From DAHVFK01 sp963755395 (lineage in GTDB: Bacteria > Pseudomonadota > Gammaproteobacteria > Burkholderiales > SG8-39), in NCBI GenBank assembly GCA_963755395.1, contig CAVWJJ010000002.1, positions 868,001-932,000 of the forward strand: a DNA stretch of 64,000 nucleotides, given 5' to 3'. Positions 12,952-20,360 of this stretch are shown here, piece by piece. The notes beneath the pieces are model-generated. The model was not told the DNA's origin, ran no database searches, and saw only the letters and a list, made by a program, of their open reading frames with translations. Both the position numbers and the translations under genes were made by a program. Positions within the stretch are counted from its first letter, which is position 1. The number at the start of each line of letters is the position of its first letter.

Positions 12952-13932
12952 ATGCGTTTGAAGACGAGGCTCACGCAGAAGCTCGGGATCGAGCATCCAA
13001 TTCTTCTCGCGCCCATGAACGTCTTCGCGGGCGGCAGGCTTGCCGCCGCCGTGTCTGCTGCAGGCGGGCTCGGCATCATCGGCGGCGGTTATGGAGATGC
13101 CAATTGGCTCGAGCAGCAGTTCGCGGCGGCGGGAAACGCCCGGGTGGGTTGCGGGTTCATCACCTGGTCGATGGCAAGAGATCCAAGGCTGCTCGATCAG
13201 GTTCTGGCCAGGCAGCCGGCGGCTCTGATGCTTTCCTTCGGGGAGCTCGAACCGCACGCGGCTCGCATCAAGTCGCGTGGGGTGCCGCTGATCTGCCAGG
13301 TACAAGGCATGCGATACCTGCGTGAAGCCGTCGCCGCGGGCGCCGACATCATCGTCGCCGAAGGATGCGAGGCCGGAGGGCACAGCGGCTACCGGGGCGT
13401 GTTCACGCTCGTCCCGGAGGCCGCCGACTATCTCGCGACACACGCTCCCGATACCGTGCTGGTCGCCGCAGGCGGCGTGGGCGATGGCCGCGGTCTTGCC
13501 GCGGCGCTCATGCTTGGCGCAGACGGCGTTCTTGTCGGAACGCGCTTTGTCGCGAGCCAGGAGTCGGAAGCGCCGGAAGGAATTCGCCAGGCCATCATCC
13601 GTGCCGACGGCGACTCCACGATGAAATCGACCTCGGTCGATATCGCCCGGAGGCGTTATTGGCCCAATCCGGAATTCGTCATTCGAGTCCTGAAGAACAG
13701 CTTCGTTGCCAAGTGGCATGGTCGCGACCGCGAGCTGGAGGAGGCGATCGATGTCGAGTATCAGCGCTTCCGGGACGCCTTCATGGCGGGCGACGCCGAG
13801 AACTCCGGCGTACTTCTGGGAGAGGTGTCCGGAATAATCCGGGACGCGCCACCTGCCGCGCGGATTGTCGAAAACATGGTCGCGCAGGCCTGTCAGCTCT
13901 TGGGCCCGCACTCGCCCTACGTCATCGGCTAG
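12952..13932 (+). CDS. Nitronate monooxygenase family protein
   Basis: A 326-residue FMN-dependent TIM-barrel enzyme of the nitronate monooxygenase / 2-nitropropane dioxygenase family, which oxidises alkyl nitronates. Supporting motifs are the start GIEHPILLAPMN, AAGGLGIIGGG, the active-site region CEAGGHSGYRG, and the FMN-phosphate segment VAAGGVGDGRGLAAALMLGADGVLVGTRF. GGGAGGA precedes the ATG at 12952. It lacks canonical attC boundaries: a truncated attC lies before it and a degenerate one after it. It is therefore either an immobilised cassette or a host gene at the integron edge. No truncation. Confidence 0.88.
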   Translation: MRLKTRLTQKLGIEHPILLAPMNVFAGGRLAAAVSAAGGLGIIGGGYGDANWLEQQFAAAGNARVGCGFITWSMARDPRLLDQVLARQPAALMLSFGELEPHAARIKSRGVPLICQVQGMRYLREAVAAGADIIVAEGCEAGGHSGYRGVFTLVPEAADYLATHAPDTVLVAAGGVGDGRGLAAALMLGADGVLVGTRFVASQESEAPEGIRQAIIRADGDSTMKSTSVDIARRRYWPNPEFVIRVLKNSFVAKWHGRDRELEEAIDVEYQRFRDAFMAGDAENSGVLLGEVSGIIRDAPPAARIVENMVAQACQLLGPHSPYVIG

Positions 13933-13952
13933 GGCTCCCGTCAGAGAGTGCG

Positions 13953-14057
13953 GCCTAAGCCCTCATTCGACCGGGCCACCCGCCGGCGGGGCTGGCGGGT
14001 ATCGTTGTCGCTTCATTCACGGCCCGTTTCGCCGCGCTGCAAAGCTCCACGTCAACT
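13953..14057 (+). repeat. Degenerate attC-like site
   Basis: GCCTAAGCCCTCATTCGAC resembles the left side of a standard attC (GCCTAACCCTTC...). A possible right core GTCAACT lies at 14051-14057 after AAGCTCCAC. Neither core matches the consensus. It looks like a decayed site. Confidence 0.45.
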
Positions 14058-14075
14058 GCCTGAGGCCGCTCGCAA

Positions 14076-14867
14076 GTGAAGCTCCCCATCTACACGGTCG
14101 ACGCGTTTTCCGCGCACGTCTTCGGCGGCAATCCCGCGGCCGTCGTCGTGATGGAGAGATGGCTGGACGACGCCACCCTGCAGGCTATCGCGGCCGAGAA
14201 TAATCTCTCCGAAACCGCCTTCGTAATACCCGCGGAGGAATGCTCCCGCCTGAGATGGTTCACTCCGACAATGGAAATGGACTTGTGCGGGCATGCCACG
14301 CTGGCGACGGCCCACGTATTATTCGAACAGCGTTATGGGGATCGCAATCTACTGCGTTTCGAAACGAGAAGCGGCACATTGGCCGTGACTCGGCACCAGG
14401 GCCTCCTGTATCTCGATCTTCCGTCTCGTCCCGGCGAGGCGGTCGTCATAAGCAAGGCCTTGACAGACGCGTTGGGTGCCGCGCCGGTGGAAGCGGTGCG
14501 GTCCAGAGACCTGATGGTCGTTTTCGAGAGCGAGGCGGATGTGCAGCGTTTTTCTCCCAACCTCCCGGCCATAGAGCGTCTCGACGAATTCGCGCTTATC
14601 GTCACGGCGCCCGGAACGGAAGTCGATTTCGTCTCCCGCTTCTTCGCGCCTGGCGCCGGTGTACCCGAGGATCCCGTGACCGGCTCGGCGCACTGCACCC
14701 TTATCCCATATTGGGCGAGTCGCCTCGGAAAGGCGAAGCTGACTGCCAGACAGCTGTCGAAGCGCGGGGGACAACTCATGTGCGAGCTTCGGGGCGAGCG
14801 CGTGCTCATCGGTGGCGCCACGGTCGAATATCTACGGGGAGAAATCAATGTCGGGGCAACCAACTAA
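14076..14867 (+). CDS. PhzF-family isomerase/epimerase-like protein
   Basis: A 263-residue protein of the PhzF / diaminopimelate epimerase fold. The catalytic Glu is at residue 46 in NNLSETAFV, matching Glu45 of PhzF. MDLCGHATLATAHVL and PEDPVTGSAHCTLIPYW are the other family signatures. No phenazine genes are nearby, so a phenazine role is not implied; most family members are uncharacterised. ATG at 14076 begins MKLPIYTVDAFS, the usual family N terminus. It ends at the left arm of the last recognisable attC-like site. Confidence 0.88.
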   Translation: MKLPIYTVDAFSAHVFGGNPAAVVVMERWLDDATLQAIAAENNLSETAFVIPAEECSRLRWFTPTMEMDLCGHATLATAHVLFEQRYGDRNLLRFETRSGTLAVTRHQGLLYLDLPSRPGEAVVISKALTDALGAAPVEAVRSRDLMVVFESEADVQRFSPNLPAIERLDEFALIVTAPGTEVDFVSRFFAPGAGVPEDPVTGSAHCTLIPYWASRLGKAKLTARQLSKRGGQLMCELRGERVLIGGATVEYLRGEINVGATN

Positions 14868-14930
14868 GCGGCTGTCGGCGCGGACGCCTGCGGGCCGCGC
14901 GCTGCGGCGCCGCGCGACGGCGCGTTAGGC
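14861..14930 (+). repeat. Last attC-like site of the array
   Basis: A good core GTTAGGC lies at 14924-14930, preceded by a long GC-rich palindrome (GCGCGGACGCC...GGCGCGTT). The left core is poor (CAACTAAG at 14861-14868). It marks the right end of recognisable integron sequence. Confidence 0.6.
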
Positions 14931-14939
14931 GGCACGACG

Positions 14940-15548
14940 GTGGAGGCGGTCATTTTCGACATAGACGGTACGCTTCTGCAGTCCGACGCCACCGACGACA
15001 CCTTGTACCTGGCGTCTGTGCGCGAGGTACTGGGCAACGTCAAGCTGCGCCAGTCCTGGGGGATGTACAGCCAATTCACCGCTGCCGGCATTCTGGCCGA
15101 AATACTTGGCGACAACGCCATGGAGGTGACAGCGGAGACGGTGGCCGCGGTTCGCGACTGCTTCGTCGCCAGCGTCGGGCGCCATGTTTCCGCGCGCGGC
15201 CCGTTCGCGGAAGTACCGGGCGCAAGGGCCTTCGTGCGAAATCTGTGCAAGTCGGCCACACATCGAGTCGCATACGCTACCGGCGGCTGGCTCGGCGCGG
15301 CGCGACTGAAATTGTCCGCCTCCGGATTCCCCGTGACGGGCATTCCGCTGGCTACGTCCGACGATCATGTCGAGAGGCGGGAAATAATGCTTCACGCGCT
15401 GCGACGGCTGGGCGGCAGCTTCGACACCGTCACCTATTATGGGGATGGATACTGGGACGCCGAAGCCGCGCAAGCACTGGGATGGCAGTTCGTTCCTGTC
15501 GGAAGAAGGCTCAATGGGCTCACCAGATATGAGTCGCCTGCCGGCTGA
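14940..15548 (+). CDS. HAD-superfamily hydrolase (phosphoglycolate-phosphatase-like)
   Basis: A 202-residue HAD protein with motif I FDIDGTLLQSD (Asp7 and Asp9). A helical cap follows, then motif II ATGGWLGAARLKL and motif IV YYGDGYWDAEAAQALGW. The GTG at 14940 lies just 9 bases after the attC core and gives the usual short N terminus. There is no recognisable attC after it, so it is either the last, now fixed, cassette or the first host gene. Substrate unknown. It is distinct from the YihX-like HAD of cassette 11. Confidence 0.83.
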   Translation: MEAVIFDIDGTLLQSDATDDTLYLASVREVLGNVKLRQSWGMYSQFTAAGILAEILGDNAMEVTAETVAAVRDCFVASVGRHVSARGPFAEVPGARAFVRNLCKSATHRVAYATGGWLGAARLKLSASGFPVTGIPLATSDDHVERREIMLHALRRLGGSFDTVTYYGDGYWDAEAAQALGWQFVPVGRRLNGLTRYESPAG

Positions 15549-15665
15549 CAATGGCGTCGGGCGTCGCCAGGATGACCGTTCCCGCCCGCTACCAAGAACG
15601 CCGGGACCGGACATGCCGGTCGTCTGCGAGCCGTTCGAGGTCGTGTTCAAGTGCGTGCCTGCCGA

Positions 15666-16304
15666 ATGACGCGCAAGCTCTTCTGGGAAGACCCCTACCT
15701 TAGCCGCGTCGAGACGAGCGTAGCCATGGTCGCCGAGCGCGAGGTCGCGCTGGCGTCGACCATCTTCTTCGCGCAATCCGGCGGGCAGGAAAGCGACCAT
15801 GGCAAGATCGGCGGATTCCAGGTGCTCGAAGCAAGCAAGCGCGGCACCGATATCTGGTACACGCTGCCCGAAGGGCATACCCTCCAGGCCGGGACGACGG
15901 CGGTGGTGGAGATCGATTGGCCGCGCCGCTATCGACTCATGCGCCTGCATTTCGCCGCCGAGCTGGTGCTCGAGCTCATCTATCGCAAGATGCCCGGGAT
16001 CGAAAAGATCGGCGCGCATATCTCCCAGGACAAGGCGCGGATCGATTTCGCCTTGCCCGAGAGCGTCTCGGAATTGCTGCCGGAGATTGCGCAAGCCGCG
16101 AACGCAATTGTCGCTGCCGACCTCGCCATCGGTACCGGGTTCGAAGACGCGGCGATGGAACGTCGCTACTGGATGATCAGCGGTTTTTCTCGCGTGCCGT
16201 GCGGCGGCACGCATGTACGGCGAACCGGGGAGGTTGGCGCCATAACCCTGAAAAGAAAGAATGTGGGCAGGGACAAGGAGCGAATCGAGATCCGCGTCGC
16301 ATAG
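15666..16304 (+). CDS. Alanyl-tRNA editing protein, AlaX-like
   Basis: A 212-residue free-standing editing domain related to the AlaRS editing and C-Ala-proximal region, predicted to hydrolyse mischarged tRNA(Ala). The N-terminal beta-barrel part includes TIFFAQSGGQESDHG (the usual FYPxGGGQ-like loop). The zinc site second half CGGTHVRRTGEVG is intact. The first half, normally HxxxH, reads LHFAAELVLEL, so the second His is replaced by Glu. ATG at 15666 is chosen over the GTG at 15651. It begins the host backbone right of the integron. Confidence 0.83.
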   Translation: MTRKLFWEDPYLSRVETSVAMVAEREVALASTIFFAQSGGQESDHGKIGGFQVLEASKRGTDIWYTLPEGHTLQAGTTAVVEIDWPRRYRLMRLHFAAELVLELIYRKMPGIEKIGAHISQDKARIDFALPESVSELLPEIAQAANAIVAADLAIGTGFEDAAMERRYWMISGFSRVPCGGTHVRRTGEVGAITLKRKNVGRDKERIEIRVA

Positions 16305-16396
16305 CGCGGGCGCCTTTTTGCGCGCGCCGGGGTTTATGACATCATTCGGCAGGCGCCGCGCAGTGACCTAGCAGCGCCCACCACGGAGGCAGGCAG

Positions 16397-16783
16397 GTGA
16401 ACCCGGAGACTCCTTTGCTCGTCGGTCAGCAGATCGTCCAGGTCTGCCTGTTCATCGTCGCGGCGATCGCCATGGTCGGCGGCGCGCTGCAGATGGTCCT
16501 CGGCCAGCCCGACACGCTGCCGCGGCTGGACAACGTGCACCGCTTCATGGCCGGGGTGTATTTTTCGACCGGCGTCATCAGCTTCTGGGCGGCGTACACG
16601 ATCCGGCAGCAGGGAACGCTGGTGTACCTGCTCGCGCTGGGCGTGTTTCTGGCCGGGGTCGGCAGGCTGGTGTCGATCCGCCGCGTCGGCTTGCCCAGGC
16701 CCGCCGCGGTCTGGCTCGGCTACCTGGTGCCCGAGCTGCTGCTGCCGGTCGTGATCGTGGTGGCGTGGCATCTGTCGCGATGA
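16397..16783 (+). CDS. DUF4345-like membrane protein
   Basis: A 128-residue inner-membrane protein with four hydrophobic segments. The middle (LDNVHRFMAGVYFSTGVISFWAAY, then YLLALGVFLAGVGRLVSI) has the pattern of DUF4345 proteins. GGAGGCAGG lies upstream of the GTG start. Its stop overlaps the next ATG (ATGA), coupling it to the carbonic anhydrase gene. Function unknown. Confidence 0.78.
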   Translation: MNPETPLLVGQQIVQVCLFIVAAIAMVGGALQMVLGQPDTLPRLDNVHRFMAGVYFSTGVISFWAAYTIRQQGTLVYLLALGVFLAGVGRLVSIRRVGLPRPAAVWLGYLVPELLLPVVIVVAWHLSR

Positions 16784-17391
16784 TCACGGCACGCGAAGCG
16801 CTCGAGCGGCTGCGCCAGGGGAACCGCCGCTTCGCCGCGAACCGCGGCGGCGCGAGCGCAACGCGTCCGATCGAGGTGGCCGCGGGCCAGGAGCCGTTCG
16901 CCATCATCCTGGGCTGCTCGGACTCGCGCGTGCCGGCCGAAATCGTGTTCGACCAGGGCCTGGGCGACCTGTTCGTGATCCGGGTGGCGGGCAACATCGT
17001 CGCGCCCTCGCTGGTCGGCAGCGTCGAGTTCGCCGCCGAGCGCTTCGGCACGCGGCTGGTGGTGGTCCTGGGCCACTCCAACTGCGGCGCGATTCTCGCC
17101 ACGATCGAGGAGCTGTTCCGCCCGGGTGCGAGCCACTCGCACAACCTGCGCTCGATCGTCGACCGGGTGCGCCCGTCGGTCGAGACCCTGCTCGCGACCG
17201 AGCTGCGGCACGACCACGACGCGCTGGTGCGCGAGGCGGTGCGGGCCAACATCCGCGCCTCGGCCAGCCACCTGCGCCACGGCTCGAGCCTGCTCGAGCA
17301 GCTGATCCAGGCCGACGGCCTGCTGGTGGTCGGGGCGGAGTATTCTCTCGAGACCGGCGTGGTGGATTTCTTCGACGGGGCGGCGCCATGA
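16780..17391 (+). CDS. can: Beta-class carbonic anhydrase
   Basis: A 203-residue beta-carbonic anhydrase converting CO2 and water to bicarbonate. Zinc ligands are visible: Cys46 in the CSDSRVPAE motif with the Asp48/Arg50 dyad, and His99/Cys102 in GHSNCGAI. Length and order match the family. The ATG at 16780 overlaps the previous stop; an upstream in-frame ATG at 16765 would lie within the preceding gene. The C terminus overlaps the next gene by four bases, so three genes are coupled. The symbol is by family only. Confidence 0.92.
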   Translation: MITAREALERLRQGNRRFAANRGGASATRPIEVAAGQEPFAIILGCSDSRVPAEIVFDQGLGDLFVIRVAGNIVAPSLVGSVEFAAERFGTRLVVVLGHSNCGAILATIEELFRPGASHSHNLRSIVDRVRPSVETLLATELRHDHDALVREAVRANIRASASHLRHGSSLLEQLIQADGLLVVGAEYSLETGVVDFFDGAAP

Positions 17392-17651
17392 ACCTGGAAA
17401 TGATCAAGGTGATGATGGAAAACGGCCAGTCGATCGACGTGGTCGTGTTCAGCAAGCGCGCCGACGCGATCGAGGTCGTGCTGGGCGAGGGCATCAACAA
17501 CGTCAAGTGCACGCTCACGCCCACGCGCAACGGCCTGGCCTACGCCGGCAGCGTGATGGGGCGCGAGCTCGTGTACCAGCGCAGCCGCGAGCAGGTCCAG
17601 GCCGACATCGACCGGCTCAATCCGTCGCTGCGCAAGCCCAGGGCGCGCTGA
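17388..17651 (+). CDS. Small conserved-looking protein, unknown function
   Basis: An 87-residue soluble protein starting at ATG 17388, which overlaps the stop of the carbonic anhydrase gene (ATGA). It has an alternating strand pattern (IDVVVFSKRADAIEVVLG, then VKCTLTPTRNGLAYAGSVMG) and a basic C terminus, with no signal or membrane segment. The translational coupling suggests a function tied to the upstream pair. Not recognised. Confidence 0.7.
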   Translation: MNLEMIKVMMENGQSIDVVVFSKRADAIEVVLGEGINNVKCTLTPTRNGLAYAGSVMGRELVYQRSREQVQADIDRLNPSLRKPRAR

Positions 17652-17690
17652 GCGCGCGCGCCGCGCGCAAGCGCATCGAGCGGACCCGCC

Positions 17691-18047
17691 ATGACTCTCG
17701 CCGCCGACGCCGTCGTCGCCCTGGTCGCGCTGCTGCACCTCTGGTTCCTGGTGCTCGAGATGTTCCTGTGGGAGAAGCCGGCGGGACTGCGCGCCTTCGG
17801 CCAGACGCCGCAGGCCGCCGCCGCCTCGAAGGTGCTGGCGGCGAACCAGGGCCTGTACAACGGATTTCTCGCCGCAGGCCTCGCCTGGGGCCTGCTGCTC
17901 GGCGCCCAAGGCACCGGGGTGAAAGTCTTCTTTCTCGCCTGCGTGCTGATCGCGGGCCTGTACGGCGGCGCGACCGCGAGCCGCAAGATCCTCGTGGTGC
18001 AGGCGCTGCCGGCGGCGATCGGCCTCGCCCTGGTGCTGCTCGCGTAA
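17691..18047 (+). CDS. DUF1304 membrane protein
   Basis: A 118-residue protein with four transmembrane segments. The segment AANQGLYNGFLAAGLAWGLL is the diagnostic DUF1304 core, and FLWEKPAGLRAFG matches the family's first loop. It is probably an inner-membrane protein of unknown function. It follows the coupled carbonic anhydrase group by 39 bases in the same direction. Confidence 0.85.
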   Translation: MTLAADAVVALVALLHLWFLVLEMFLWEKPAGLRAFGQTPQAAAASKVLAANQGLYNGFLAAGLAWGLLLGAQGTGVKVFFLACVLIAGLYGGATASRKILVVQALPAAIGLALVLLA

Positions 18048-18057
18048 GCGGCGCGCG

Positions 18058-18279
18058 CTAACCCTTCTTGCCGCCCACGAGCAGCAGCAACCCGCCGATC
18101 ACGATCGCGCCCACGCCGGCCCAGACGGGCACGTTGACCGTTTCCCTGTCCTTGATCGAAAGCTCGATCGGTCCGACCTTCGCCTGGTGGGTCTCCTTGG
18201 TGTAGGTGAAGCTGCCGTACCCCAACGCCAGCGCGCCGGCCACGATCAGCACGATTCCCACAATCTTGACTGCGTTCAT
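18058..18279 (-). CDS. Small two-TM membrane protein
   Basis: A 73-residue protein with transmembrane segments at about residues 5-22 and 52-69, separated by a polar loop (KETHQAKVGPIELSIKD), ending VGGKKG. AGGAG lies upstream of the ATG at 18279. Similar short proteins are common in proteobacteria without known function. It converges on the DUF1304 gene, 10 bases apart. A possible internally deleted relative lies at 19984-20058. Confidence 0.78.
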   Translation of the reverse strand: MNAVKIVGIVLIVAGALALGYGSFTYTKETHQAKVGPIELSIKDRETVNVPVWAGVGAIVIGGLLLLVGGKKG

Positions 18280-18448
18280 TTCAGCTTCTCCTGTCGATGA
18301 AATGCCTACCGTGACCTGCCGATCGCAATTGTGGCCTCAAAAGAATCGTATGTCTGCCTGCACATAAGGGATTTGACGTAAATCAATCAGGGCGACCAAC
18401 GGGCTGGGCAAATTGCAATCCGAGTTCAATCGAAGGGGAGTCCCGACA

Positions 18449-18925
18449 ATGGCGCGGGCGTTTCGGGTCCCTGTGCCGGTTTCTTACACGGCAGCATGGC
18501 TCGCCATGCTGGCAGGCGTGAATCTTCCCGCGGCCGCCGTTGCGCAAGCGCCATGCTCCGGAATTCACGTGACGATTCTGAACATCAGAAACAGCATCGG
18601 AACGGTGGCTTGCGCGCTTTTCGATTCGCCGGAGGGCTTCCCCAACGAGTTTCTGCTCTCGGCGACGAATGTCATGGTGATCAAGATCCGCGAGAGCCAG
18701 GCGCGTTGCGATTTCGAGGACATCCCGCCCGGCAGGTATGCGATGGCAGTCATTCATGACGAGAATATGAACGGCAAGCTCGACACCAACTAGCTGGGCA
18801 TCCCCGTGGAAGGGTACGGTTTCTCGAACAACGCGACCGGCGCGCTCGGCCCGCCTGCGTACTCCGCTGCGAGCTTTCGCTACGACGGGCAGACCGTGCA
18901 ACTGACAATGAGCCTCAAATACTGA
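18449..18925 (+). pseudogene. DUF2141 secreted protein interrupted by an in-frame TAG
   Basis: The first 115 codons encode a signal peptide (residues 1 to about 34, ending AAAVAQA) and most of a DUF2141 domain, including YAMAVIHDENMNGKLDTN. An amber stop at 18791-18793 follows. The same frame continues with family-like sequence (LGIPVEGYGFSNNATGALG, then FRYDGQTVQLTMSLKY) to TGA at 18923-18925. The full reading, about 158 residues, matches the normal family length, so a single base change has broken an otherwise intact gene, or the TAG is a sequencing error or is read through. ATG at 18449 follows AAGGGGAG. Confidence 0.8.
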
Positions 18926-19102
18926 CCGCAAGGCGCGGGGATCTGGACAGCGCGCTAGAAATAAACCCGCGCCGATCAATCAGTGGCTGGAGATTCTTGC
19001 CCTCGAGCAGCTAAGTTCGGTGCCGCACGTACGGATTGACCCAGATCAAGCGACCCTGCGAACATCACGCTAGGCTGCAGTGTCGACGAATCGGGGGGGG
19101 CC

Positions 19103-19954
19103 GTGTCGGTCGGTAGGACTTTGCAATCGGGTCCAGAACCGTGTCTGGCACACCGCGACGGGGAGTTCGCCGCGGACGCACGGAATAGGCCGGGCAAGAA
19201 CTGCATTCTGGCGGCGCTGCCGGCGAGCGACTACGAGCGCCTGCTGCCCGATCTGGAACCCGTTCCCCTGCCGCTGGGCTTTACCATTCACGCTCCCGGC
19301 GAGCTGGAAGGGCATTTGTATTTCCTCACCGATGGGGCGGTTTCGCGCTACGAACTGACGGCGCACGGCGAGTCTGCGGAATATGCGCTCGCAGGCAGGG
19401 AAGGCGTGATCGGCATCGCAACGTTCATGGGCGGCGAAAGTACGCCGAACCGGGCCATGGTCGTGGGCGCCGGCTACGCTTATCGGCTGGCGGCGGGCCT
19501 GGTGAGGGATGAATTTCGCCACGGCCGCCCGCTGTCGCAGTTGCTTCTGCGCTACACCCAGGCGCTGATCACGCAGACCGGGCAGATCGCGGTGTGCAAC
19601 CGGCTCCATTCCCTGGAGCAGCAGCTTTGCCGCTGGATCCTGTCGTGCCGGGACCGGGTGCCTTCGCACGACCTGACGGTGACGCAGGCGCTGATGGCCA
19701 GTTTGCTCGGCGTGCGGCGCGAAGGCGTGACCGAGGCCGCTGGCAATCTGCAGCGCGCGGGATTGATCCGCTACCGCCGCGGCCGTATCGATGTGCTCGA
19801 TCGACGAGGATTGGAAGCGCGGGTGTGCGAGTGCTACGCGGTCATCAAGCGGGAATATGGGCGTCTGCTCGCCCCGGGCGGCCCCGCAAGCACCGCCCGC
19901 GCGAACGCCGGACGGCGCCCGGTGCGCGACACCTCGCCCTGCTTCGGGTTCTGA
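19103..19954 (+). CDS. Crp/Fnr-family transcriptional regulator
   Basis: A 283-residue regulator. An N-terminal cyclic-nucleotide-binding-type beta-roll (about residues 35-150, LYFLTDGAVSRYELTAHGES) is followed by a dimerisation helix and a winged helix (TQALMASLLGVRREGVTEAA, then RAGLIRYRRGRIDVLDRRGLE). No N-terminal Fe-S cysteine cluster as in Fnr is evident. The GTG at 19103 gives a ~30-residue N-terminal extension without clear homology, so a later start is possible. The tail after about residue 255 is low-complexity. Confidence 0.82.
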   Translation: MSVGRTLQSGPEPCLAHRDGEFAADARNRPGKNCILAALPASDYERLLPDLEPVPLPLGFTIHAPGELEGHLYFLTDGAVSRYELTAHGESAEYALAGREGVIGIATFMGGESTPNRAMVVGAGYAYRLAAGLVRDEFRHGRPLSQLLLRYTQALITQTGQIAVCNRLHSLEQQLCRWILSCRDRVPSHDLTVTQALMASLLGVRREGVTEAAGNLQRAGLIRYRRGRIDVLDRRGLEARVCECYAVIKREYGRLLAPGGPASTARANAGRRPVRDTSPCFGF

Positions 19955-19983
19955 TCCGGCGCATCGTCGGGCGAGGCGCGCTG

Positions 19984-20058
19984 GCGCTTGCGGCCGCCGA
20001 CGAGCAGCAGGGCGCGGGGCAGGATCAGCTCGATTCGCACGAGCCTGACTGCGCTCAT
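19984..20058 (-). pseudogene. Possible relic of a small two-TM protein gene
   Basis: The reading frame starting at 20058 begins MSAVRLVRIELI and about 15 residues later has LLLVGGRK. Both pieces match the two ends of the 73-residue protein at 18058-18279 (MNAVKIVGIVLI ... LLLVGGKK), as if the middle had been deleted. GGAAAGCGAA lies before the ATG. The frame then runs into sequence antisense to the Crp/Fnr gene. The likeness is short, so this is tentative. Confidence 0.35.
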
Positions 20059-20109
20059 TTCGCTTTCCTCCAGCGAAGGGACTCTCGCTGCTACGGCGTG
20101 CCGCCGCGG

Positions 20110-20274
20110 TCACTTCCGACGCATCAGTCCCACGATGAGAGAGGCGACGAACAGCAGTAGAAAGACGAAGAACAGGACCTTGGCGATCTGGACCGCGCCG
20201 GCCGCGATGCCGGTAAAGCCGAGCAACCCGGCGACCAGCGCAATGATCAGAAATACGACGGCATATTGCAGCAT
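20110..20274 (-). CDS. DUF1328 small membrane protein (YtjA-like)
   Basis: A 54-residue protein with two transmembrane helices. The sequence LQYAVVFLIIALVAGLLGFTG and the ending IVGLMRRK match DUF1328. AAGGGGAAGGAT precedes the ATG at 20274; the frame is open further upstream but the family starts here. Function unknown; such genes are often stress-induced. Confidence 0.85.
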   Translation of the reverse strand: MLQYAVVFLIIALVAGLLGFTGIAAGAVQIAKVLFFVFLLLFVASLIVGLMRRK

Positions 20275-20360
20275 ATCCTTCCCCTTCATTGGCAGGCAGC
20301 CAACCGGCATCATGCGCCTTTCTGCCGGGCTATTCCATTGACAGCGCGCGCGACCTGGCC

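Larger units (their letters stand above)
904..14930. mobile_element. Chromosomal integron: intI, attI and about 19 cassettes
   Basis: A minus-strand integron integrase gene is followed by a plus-strand run of mostly single-gene cassettes. Each canonical cassette starts just after the G of a GTTRRRY core. Each ends in an imperfectly palindromic attC whose first heptamer (RYYYAAC) complements the start of the same cassette. The arms often pair over 10-13 bases, for example GTTAGAGCGCAT at 2828 with ATGCGCTCTAAC ending at 3265. The cassettes are visibly AT-richer than the backbone. attC lengths range from 57 to about 92 bp and fall into several sequence types, unlike the uniform attCs of Vibrio superintegrons. 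The right limit is taken at the last recognisable core (14924-14930). The true edge could be near 12.9 kb, where canonical attC sites stop. Confidence 0.93.

Noticed and set aside
12370..13911. 513-residue minus-strand open frame across the GFA and nitronate monooxygenase genes
   Set aside because: The opposite strand carries two well-supported enzymes; the frame is Arg/Gly-rich and without motifs.
14076..14867. Phenazine biosynthesis
   Set aside because: Only a PhzF-fold protein is present and no other phz genes are nearby; most PhzF-like proteins are unrelated to phenazines.
18791..18793. TAG in the DUF2141 gene as a pyrrolysine codon
   Set aside because: Pyrrolysine is restricted to special lineages and methylamine enzymes; a point mutation or sequence error is simpler.
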